A stretch of 18,566 bases of DNA. It comes from Candidatus Woesearchaeota archaeon. Its GTDB lineage: Archaea; Nanobdellota; Nanobdellia; Woesearchaeales; UBA10200. Both the position numbers and the translations under genes were made by a program. How positions within the stretch are numbered: position 1 is the stretch's first letter; each line of letters starts with the position of its first letter. The stretch lies in the NCBI GenBank assembly GCA_016180275.1, contig JACPBN010000091.1:1-18566 (forward strand), read 5' to 3'. A model generated the notes under the pieces. The model saw only the letters and a program-made list of their open reading frames with translations, made no database searches and was not told the DNA's origin. Shown one piece after another: positions 13,111 through 18,566 of this stretch.

Positions 13111-15424
13111 CGCTGCTGCAGATAAGACAATAGAATTTGGAACAGGCGTGAATTTAAAAGCGCAATTAAATGATCCTGCCTCTGGAACAGTTGAAATAAA
13201 AGTTGATGGCGCTCTTGATATATCCGGAGCATCGCCAGTAAGTGTTATTAAGAATTTAGGATTAGGTATTCACCCTGTTCAGGCATTATTTGCCGGCAAT
13301 AATAATTATTTATCAGACACTGATTCAAGAACCGTAACTGTTACAGATACAACTGCGCCTGCATTTGCAATAAATGACGGCACATCACCGACTCCGGTAA
13401 AAACAGATACAATCAAATTGACAGTTACTGATTTAGATTTAAATGCTGCATCATTAAAATACGGATTCAGCGCAGACAGTACATGTGATGCAAGTGATAC
13501 GCTTAACAGCCTATTTACAAATGGAGCTGATTTTAGTGTTGCAGGCAATCATGTAGATTTCTTGTGCGCAAAGGCTGCTGATAATAGCGGCAACCCAAAA
13601 TTTCAGTTAGTTGGGCAGTTAAACACTGACAATACTGCGCCTGCATTAACTCAGACAACTGCCGTTACAACTCCGACTAATGACAACACGCCTAATTATG
13701 TTTTTAATTCAGATGAGGCAGGAGCAATATCTTATGCAGGAGATTGCTCAAGCGTAACTTCAATTGCAATTGTTGGAAACAATCCCGTTACATTCAATAC
13801 TCTGGCAGATGGAAGCCACAGCAATTGTAAAATTACTGTAACAGATGCAGCCGGAAATCCTTCTGCTCAGTTAAGCGTAAATACTTTTACAGTTGATGCT
13901 ACTTCGCCTGTATTCACAACTGGAGTTACAAATGAAACAAGAGAATTTGCATTACAAAATGTGGCACAGCAACTGGTTGCTGCGGATGCTGCTGGCGTTG
14001 CCGGCTATGTTGTAAATAATTCTAACTTTACAATAAACAGTACAGGATTTTTAAGAAATAATACTCAGCTGGCTGTTGGAACATATAATTTAAATGTAAC
14101 TGCTACTGATATTAACGGTAACAGGCAATCAAGCTTTGGCATAATTACTGTTGTTGATACTATTGCTCCGGTTTTTACAACTGGTGTAACTACACAACTG
14201 AGAGAATTTACAAAGCAAAATGTGGCACAGCAACTGGTTGCTACGGATGCTGCTGGCGTTGTTGGCTATGTTGTAAATAATTCTAACTTTACAATAAACA
14301 GTACAGGATTTTTAAGAAACGCAACACAATTAGCAATTGGAACATACAATTTAAATGTAACAGCAACAGACGCTAATGGCAATAAACAATCTAGTTTTGG
14401 CATAATTACTGTTGCTAATACAACACAGGAAATTCAGTTGTCAAAACTTGTATTTGATAAGATAAAAGTAAACACGCCTAGCCATAAAAAAATAGTAGTT
14501 AATGGCGATACTGTTGACAAAGTGCGTCCTGGAGACAGCATTAAAGTTGAAGTAGAAATAAGAAATTCATTTGCAGATAGCACAGAAATACATGATATTA
14601 GTGTAGAAGGAATATTAGAAAAAATAGATAATGGTAATGACTTGGAAGATGACAGCCAGGATTTTGATTTAGATGGCGGTGACAATAAAAAAGTCTCATT
14701 AAACTTTGATATCCCTTATAACGCAGATAAGATAGCATACAAATTAAGATTAAAAGCTTCCGGCCAGGATTCTGCTGGAAAAACACATGAGCAGACAGCT
14801 GTTATTTCATTATTGATAGACAAAAAAACACATGCACTTGCAATCAGCAAACTGTCTTTAAATGCGCCTTTGGTTAGATGCACTAGATCTGTTGAACTGA
14901 CTGTTAAAGTAAACAATATAGGGGAAAATGATGAAGACGACGTGGTACTTAGGGTAACTCAGCCAGAGCTCTCATTTAACTTAAAAGAAAATGCAGAATT
15001 AGATGAAGGCAGCGCAAATGACGATGATAATAGTGCATTAGAAAAGAGATATGTGATTTCTGTACCAAGAGACTTTAAGGCTGGAACATATCCAATAACA
15101 GCAAGAGCATATTATGATGGAACAAAATTAAGCGATGAAAAAAGCATTGATCTGTTTGTAGAGGATTGCGTGGAAGTTAAAGAAACTGCCGTGTTACAGC
15201 CGACACAAACTCAAAGAACATCTAAAGTAATAACATCAAATACACAAGAAAGTAAGGTTATTGTCACAAATGCAGAAAGCGCCATACCTGCACAAACTTC
15301 ATCCGCGAAAGCAGCAGAAGATACAGATAATGGCTGGTATTTGGCAATTCTATTCTCTAGTGTTATACTGGCAGCAGGGCTATGCACATTATTGGTAAAG
15401 GCTTTACTAATGAAGATAAGATAA
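13043..15424 (+). CDS. Surface repeat protein, C-terminal part with membrane anchor
   Basis: The real coding in this frame probably begins at about 13079 (KQSDAVMLIDNAAADKT); the codons from ATG 13043 to there read MQKHHTLTHAKK, which is the upstream Ig domain out of frame. Domains: Ig-like repeats (to about residue 95), HYR-like or Ig segments with TxTDTTAPxF joints, two near-identical 87-residue repeats (about 290-460), a long beta-rich region with acidic loops (NDLEDDSQDFDLDGGD) and a CARDB-like segment to about 715, a Thr/Ser/Gln linker, and a C-terminal helix WYLAILFSSVILAAGLCTLL ending KALLMKIR, an anchor with a cytoplasmic basic tail. Several N-x-S/T sequons suggest N-glycosylation. 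It is the 3' part of the preceding gene. Surface location is well supported; binding partner unknown. Confidence 0.82.
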   Translation: MQKHHTLTHAKKKQSDAVMLIDNAAADKTIEFGTGVNLKAQLNDPASGTVEIKVDGALDISGASPVSVIKNLGLGIHPVQALFAGNNNYLSDTDSRTVTVTDTTAPAFAINDGTSPTPVKTDTIKLTVTDLDLNAASLKYGFSADSTCDASDTLNSLFTNGADFSVAGNHVDFLCAKAADNSGNPKFQLVGQLNTDNTAPALTQTTAVTTPTNDNTPNYVFNSDEAGAISYAGDCSSVTSIAIVGNNPVTFNTLADGSHSNCKITVTDAAGNPSAQLSVNTFTVDATSPVFTTGVTNETREFALQNVAQQLVAADAAGVAGYVVNNSNFTINSTGFLRNNTQLAVGTYNLNVTATDINGNRQSSFGIITVVDTIAPVFTTGVTTQLREFTKQNVAQQLVATDAAGVVGYVVNNSNFTINSTGFLRNATQLAIGTYNLNVTATDANGNKQSSFGIITVANTTQEIQLSKLVFDKIKVNTPSHKKIVVNGDTVDKVRPGDSIKVEVEIRNSFADSTEIHDISVEGILEKIDNGNDLEDDSQDFDLDGGDNKKVSLNFDIPYNADKIAYKLRLKASGQDSAGKTHEQTAVISLLIDKKTHALAISKLSLNAPLVRCTRSVELTVKVNNIGENDEDDVVLRVTQPELSFNLKENAELDEGSANDDDNSALEKRYVISVPRDFKAGTYPITARAYYDGTKLSDEKSIDLFVEDCVEVKETAVLQPTQTQRTSKVITSNTQESKVIVTNAESAIPAQTSSAKAAEDTDNGWYLAILFSSVILAAGLCTLLVKALLMKIR
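13910..14424 (+). repeat. Tandem 261-bp coding repeat in the surface gene
   Basis: Copy 1 starts near 13910 and copy 2 near 14171; corresponding points such as GTGGCACAGC at 13961 and 14222 are 261 bp apart, so the unit is 87 codons and stays in frame. The central stretch from QNVAQQLVA to STGFLRN is nearly identical at both the DNA and protein level, while the edges have diverged. This fits a fairly recent duplication or ongoing homogenisation of one Ig/cadherin-like domain. Confidence 0.85.
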
Positions 15425-15435
15425 AATCCATACTA

Positions 15436-15444
15436 ATTTAAATA
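15436..15444 (+). promoter_or_regulatory. TATA box of the Trm1 gene
   Basis: ATTTAAATA is centred 27 nt before the ATG at 15467, only 12 nt after the surface-gene stop. Trm1 is therefore probably transcribed on its own as a leaderless mRNA. Confidence 0.5.
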
Positions 15445-15466
15445 GTTAATAATTAATTTCTCAGTC

Positions 15467-16519
15467 ATGCAAAACTTTCATATAATTAACGAAGGCAGAG
15501 CAAAAGTAAAAGTAGCTCTTGGCAAGATAAGCAAGCAGCTTCCTGTTTTTTACAATCCGGTTATGGCTCTAAACAGGACAATTTCAGTTTTATTGCTCAA
15601 CACACTAAGCAACATTAAAATGCAGCTAGCTGATCCATTGGCAGCATCTGGTGTCAGGTCAATTAGGTTCTTAAAAGAATTATCCAAAAACAAAATTACC
15701 TCAATTCATATAAATGATTATAGCAAAGGCGCAGTTAGCTCAATCAAAGAAAATTTTAAACTAAACAAAATTAAATCTGCTAAAGTTCAGGTTTACAGCA
15801 AAGACGCAAACATCTTTCTGCTGGAGAGCTTTGGGTTTGATTACATAGATTTGGATCCTTTTGGAACTCCAAATCTTTTCTTAGATTCCTCAATTAAGCG
15901 ATTAGCAAGAAATGGCATCCTGGCAGTGACTGCAACTGACACAGCATCATTATCTGGCACATTTCCTTCTGCTTGCCTAAGAAAATACTGGGCTCTGCCG
16001 CAGAGAAATGAGACAATGCATGAGAACGGATTAAGGATTTTAATAAGAAAAATCCAATTAATTGCATCACAATACGAAAAAGCTCTTACTCCTGTCTATT
16101 CTTACTCAACAGAGCATTATATGCGTGTATTTTTGCGATGCGAGAAAGGAAAGAAGAAAGTCGATAAGCTCCTAAAGCAGTATGGAATGTTTAACGATGC
16201 AGGTCCGTTATGGCTTGGTCAATTGTGGGATAAAGCTATCGCGCAGAAAATAGCAGACTCTGCAAAAAAACTCCCATACATTAACGAACAAGATAAAAAA
16301 TTCCTGAACATAATTGCGCAAGAATCTAAAATTCCTGTTGTTGGATTCTACAATCTGCCAAAAATCTGCAAGAAAAACAGGCTGACAATAATTAAGCAGG
16401 ATGAAATGATAAACAGAATAAAACATGCAGGCTACGGTATCTCATTAACTCATTTTGCACCTAATAGCATTAGATCAGATATTCCTCTGAACGAATTAAT
16501 CACAATAATACAGAATTAA
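15467..16519 (+). CDS. trm1: tRNA (guanine26-N2)-dimethyltransferase Trm1
   Basis: 350 residues, slightly short of the usual 370-390. It uses SAM to make N2,N2-dimethylguanosine at position 26 of tRNA. Signatures: INEGRAKVKV...PVFYNPVMALNR (7-37), SAM-binding ADPLAASGVRSIRFLKE (55-71), the acidic INDYS (82-86), the catalytic DLDPFGTP (128-135), then TATDTASLSGT...CLRKYWALP with the following ENGLRILI, and the C-terminal domain with GPLWLGQLWDKAI. The CPxC zinc pair seen in some Trm1 proteins between these domains is absent. It has its own TATA box, and its stop lies 2 bp from the stop of the converging aEF1B gene. Confidence 0.95.
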   Translation: MQNFHIINEGRAKVKVALGKISKQLPVFYNPVMALNRTISVLLLNTLSNIKMQLADPLAASGVRSIRFLKELSKNKITSIHINDYSKGAVSSIKENFKLNKIKSAKVQVYSKDANIFLLESFGFDYIDLDPFGTPNLFLDSSIKRLARNGILAVTATDTASLSGTFPSACLRKYWALPQRNETMHENGLRILIRKIQLIASQYEKALTPVYSYSTEHYMRVFLRCEKGKKKVDKLLKQYGMFNDAGPLWLGQLWDKAIAQKIADSAKKLPYINEQDKKFLNIIAQESKIPVVGFYNLPKICKKNRLTIIKQDEMINRIKHAGYGISLTHFAPNSIRSDIPLNELITIIQN

Positions 16520-16521
16520 CA

Positions 16522-16797
16522 TTAACCTATTGTCCTTCTGACATCAGTAACTTCAGCGCCATTTACGTGCTCAAGAGAAGCTATCTGCTGCTCAAGCGCA
16601 TCTGTGCTGCCCTTGCTCTCATCCATAATAAACATGATGTCAACAGAATTTAAGCCGAAAGCAATAGGGGAAATTGTAACTTTGCCCACTTTTGCTCCGT
16701 GAGCAGTTATAAGCTCAGTAGCTTTATTTTCAATTGCCTTTAAGTCTGTATCAGGCGCTTCAGGCATTATTCTTAATGTTATTACAACGCTTGCCAT
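16522..16797 (-). CDS. Elongation factor aEF-1 beta
   Basis: 91 residues, the normal size of the archaeal nucleotide-exchange factor that regenerates EF-1A-GTP. It starts MASVVITLRIMPEAPDTDL, has the family segment KVTISPIAFGLNSVDIMFIMDES and ends VNGAEVTDVRRTIG. It follows the zinc-ribbon gene by 25 bp on the same strand, a pairing seen in many archaea, but TTAAATATAT on the minus strand (16817-16826) could give it its own leaderless start about 24 nt upstream. That box overlaps the stop codon of the zinc-ribbon gene. It converges on Trm1 with a 2-bp gap. Confidence 0.93.
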   Translation of the reverse strand: MASVVITLRIMPEAPDTDLKAIENKATELITAHGAKVGKVTISPIAFGLNSVDIMFIMDESKGSTDALEQQIASLEHVNGAEVTDVRRTIG

Positions 16798-16822
16798 ATT
16801 AATTCATTTAGTAAGAATATAT

Positions 16823-17002
16823 TTAATTAGGTCCAGTAAAACTGCACGCTGGACAGGTAAACTTTGCTGCTATCTTTCTGCAGTGCTGGCATCTAACAAG
16901 TTCATAGCCAGAGCACTTTGGGCAGCTGAATTTAGCTGTTCCGCTTATGTTTGTTATTCTTTGTTTGCATGAGATGCATACTTGTTTTTCTGACATATTC
17001 AT
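16823..17002 (-). CDS. Small zinc-ribbon RNA-binding translation protein
   Basis: 59 residues from MNMSEKQVCISCKQRI to FTCPACSFTGPN. Eight cysteines form four pairs, CISC (9-12), CPKC (27-30), CQHC (38-41) and CPAC (50-53), enough for two zinc sites. This is the pattern of the archaeal zinc-ribbon family (COG2888) predicted to act in translation and typically found beside aEF-1 beta, as it is here. Two starts are possible: ATG at 17000-17002, or the second ATG at 16994-16996, which has GAGG 8 nt upstream (the first has it only 2 nt away). The second may be the real start, giving 57 residues. The function is predicted from family and context, not known in detail. Confidence 0.85.
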   Translation of the reverse strand: MNMSEKQVCISCKQRITNISGTAKFSCPKCSGYELVRCQHCRKIAAKFTCPACSFTGPN

Positions 17003-17091
17003 AGCCTCGGTAAATATAACAGTTTATGTTGGATATACTACTAAGATTTCAATGATTATTTATAAAGGTTATTGAAAAATTTTGTTGAAAT

Positions 17092-18258
17092 TTACTTACT
17101 TCTTATAATCTTATTCTCTTCATCCACTTCCATGCATTTGCCCAAAAACTGCTCAATTACCCAGATATTTGTTTTTGTGTGCATGCTTAACTCAGAAACT
17201 TTTATCTGATTGCCAGGAAACAATGCAATAAACGGAATAAGATTATCTGCTAAATGAACATCTACAGGCGCTTTGCTTTCGATCTCTTTTATCAGTTTGT
17301 CGGCTGCCTCTTTTCCAACTTCCTCTGCTCTCTTGCCTCGTTCCCCTAAAGCATCTGCTCCAATGATAATCGGATTATGCAAGTCAAGAATTTCCTTTCC
17401 TTCAGGATTATATTCATATTTAGCAGCGTCTGAATTATTCGCACTATTAACGATATTATTTCCATTATTTTTAGAAAATATTGCCAACAAAGTTATTCCA
17501 GAGCCAGTTGACATTGTCTTGCTGTATTCTGCTCTTATCTGCACAGGGCAATTTAACTTTGATAATAATAATTTTGCAGCATGTGTTTGCCTTTCAGCTA
17601 CTTCAGCATTTTGTAAGTCAGCGCTTGCATGCGACACACCAGAAATTTTTTGTAATGTTCCTTGCTCGATTAGATTAAACTTTGGCAATGACACATTCAG
17701 AAATCCTCGAAACTCTTCAAATGTCTTGAAATCTTTCAGTTTAAATTTCTGCCTTATTATTATATCGATCTCTCCGTTTCCTGCAGGATAATAGCCCCGA
17801 GTTACTTGTTTTGCATCTATCTTTTCACAAAATTTGCGTAAATACGGAAGTAAAACATTCTCAAAATAATCATAAGGCATTGCAAATTTTGCAGCTGTGC
17901 CGCCTTTGATATGCAGATGCACTTTTGAATCTGCAAAAAATGCAGGCAATAATATGCTCTGCAGCAATAGAGAGACGCTTCCTGCTGTGCCAATATCGAT
18001 AGAAATTGTTTTCCCGCAGATTTTCCCTGGCAGATACCTTAATTTAGTGCTGCCTAGCTCTGCATACCCCACTTTTGCATTACATAACTTCTGCAATGCT
18101 AGGATGCAATGGAGATGCTGTGCTTTTAATCCAGGCTTCTCTCTGCCTGCTCTGATATTATACGCTTCAAACGGAATTCCAGTCAATGTAGAGAGAGCTA
18201 ATGCTGTTCGGATGATTTGGCCGCCGCCTTCAAGCTTGCTTCCGTCTAGAGTTAACAT
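17092..18258 (-). CDS. rtcA: RNA 3'-terminal phosphate cyclase
   Basis: 388 residues, somewhat longer than the usual 340-350. RtcA uses ATP to turn an RNA 3'-phosphate into a 2',3'-cyclic phosphate. Signatures: DGSKLEGGGQIIRTALALS (5-23), the GREKPGLKAQHL segment (38-49), DIGTAGSVSLLLQ (88-100), KGGTAAKFAMPYDYFENVLLP (118-138), and VDVHLADNLIPFIALF (332-347) with His335 in the position of the nucleotidyl-accepting histidine. The extra length is mostly a Asn/Lys/Ser-rich loop at about 262-283. The ATG follows AATTATAAAC (18281-18290) by about 27 nt, so the message is probably leaderless. The zinc-ribbon gene begins 89 bp downstream and may be co-transcribed. Confidence 0.95.
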   Translation of the reverse strand: MLTLDGSKLEGGGQIIRTALALSTLTGIPFEAYNIRAGREKPGLKAQHLHCILALQKLCNAKVGYAELGSTKLRYLPGKICGKTISIDIGTAGSVSLLLQSILLPAFFADSKVHLHIKGGTAAKFAMPYDYFENVLLPYLRKFCEKIDAKQVTRGYYPAGNGEIDIIIRQKFKLKDFKTFEEFRGFLNVSLPKFNLIEQGTLQKISGVSHASADLQNAEVAERQTHAAKLLLSKLNCPVQIRAEYSKTMSTGSGITLLAIFSKNNGNNIVNSANNSDAAKYEYNPEGKEILDLHNPIIIGADALGERGKRAEEVGKEAADKLIKEIESKAPVDVHLADNLIPFIALFPGNQIKVSELSMHTKTNIWVIEQFLGKCMEVDEENKIIRSK

Positions 18259-18280
18259 ACAAATCTATTTTTGTCTTGTT

Positions 18281-18290
18281 GTTTATAATT
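18281..18290 (-). promoter_or_regulatory. TATA box of rtcA
   Basis: The minus strand reads AATTATAAAC, centred about 27 nt upstream of the rtcA ATG. It lies 26 bp from the end of structured element 2, which on the minus strand would be transcribed towards rtcA. Confidence 0.45.
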
Positions 18291-18303
18291 TTTATGTAGA
18301 AAT

Positions 18304-18555
18304 ATACTAATTCACGAGTCGCCTTAATATTTACGGATTAAAAAGTAGCGACCGCCTGCGAGCACTTGCTTAGAATCTTGATAGGTTGTGTCTCCTCTAC
18401 GCTGTGTCAAGTATCTTTATTAGTAAATGAATTATCCCATGTGTCCATTTTTTAGAAAATAGCTGCCATTGCCCGACCCCACCTGGCTGTGTTAGTGGCA
18501 TAGTGCTCGCAAAAATTGGCGGTCGCCACTTTTTAGGCGACTCAGGTAATACTAA
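18304..18555 (-). ncRNA. Structured element 2 (candidate non-coding RNA, related to element 1)
   Basis: The left half pairs with the right half in four blocks: GAGTCGCCT (18316-18324) with AGGCGACTC (18535-18543); 18340-18356 with 18518-18534, 17 bp with one G-U; GCGAGCACT (18358-18366) with AGTGCTCGC (18502-18510). That makes 35 bp. Between the last two, read on the minus strand, AATTTTT faces a single A, the same asymmetric loop as in element 1. A 15-nt bulge (18325-18339) lies on one side. The 135-nt apical part holds smaller pairings such as CTTGA (18377-18381) with TCAAG (18407-18411). ATACTAA occurs as a direct repeat 5 nt outside each end (18304-18310, 18549-18555). No ORF fits. It could be an independent RNA, a leader of rtcA, or a palindromic mobile element. 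Confidence 0.55.
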
Positions 18556-18566
18556 CTAATGATTTT

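Noticed and set aside
12774..14916. Several minus-strand frames of 62-83 codons inside the surface gene
   Set aside because: They are antisense shadows of a low-complexity coding region and have no starts with promoter signals.
1..18566. CRISPR array, tRNA or rRNA genes, integrase or transposase
   Set aside because: No regularly spaced short repeats, no cloverleaf with a T-arm GGTTCRA motif, and no coding frame with recombinase motifs were seen.

Overview
The window is an AT-rich piece of an archaeal chromosome, most likely from a DPANN lineage of the Woesearchaeota/Pacearchaeota/Nanoarchaeota type. This rests on an archaeal information-processing gene set (aIF5B, aEF1B, Trm1, a TrmG10-like THUMP methyltransferase, a small zinc-ribbon translation protein, RtcA), on a single-chain primase that joins the PriS catalytic core to the PriL iron-sulfur domain (the arrangement known from Nanoarchaeum), on TATA boxes about 20-28 nt upstream of start codons (leaderless mRNAs), and on very tight packing with converging genes 2-31 bp apart or overlapping. 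The lineage is an inference; there is no rRNA gene to confirm it.

Layout. 1-506: no intact gene, but a highly base-paired element (about 42-315) followed by a headless remnant of a MazE/AbrB-type antitoxin. 507-2374: TrmG10-like methyltransferase (-), a frame-broken membrane/SHOCT protein (+), and a RelE-type toxin (+) whose stop codon overlaps the stop codon of a 44-residue RelB-like antitoxin on the opposite strand. 2430-6016 (+): a YqhQ/DUF1385 membrane protein, histidyl-tRNA synthetase and a 343-residue helical protein of unknown function. 6030-8580: an unknown 153-residue protein (-), the fused primase (-) and, divergently, a small Toprim protein (+). 8612-10426 (-): aIF5B. 10862-15424 (+): a probable two-gene unit of an unknown protein and a large secreted, C-terminally anchored repeat protein, whose reading frame is broken once in an A-run. 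15467-16519 (+): Trm1. 16522-18258 (-): RtcA, zinc-ribbon protein and aEF1B. 18259-18566: a second strongly paired element.

Most genes serve tRNA maturation (TrmG10-like, Trm1, RtcA), tRNA charging (HisRS), translation initiation and elongation (aIF5B, aEF1B, zinc ribbon) or replication priming (PriSL, perhaps the Toprim protein). The cell-surface unit and the toxin-antitoxin genes are the accessory part.

The strongest unexplained signal is the pair of structured elements at the two ends of the window. Their stems differ in sequence, yet they share the same architecture: a GC-rich stem ending in GCC, an asymmetric internal loop (AATTTT or AATTTTT opposite a single A), then a second stem beginning with GC. 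Sequence change with pairing preserved suggests a family of related structured RNAs, or RNA-like mobile palindromes, that I cannot assign to a known family.
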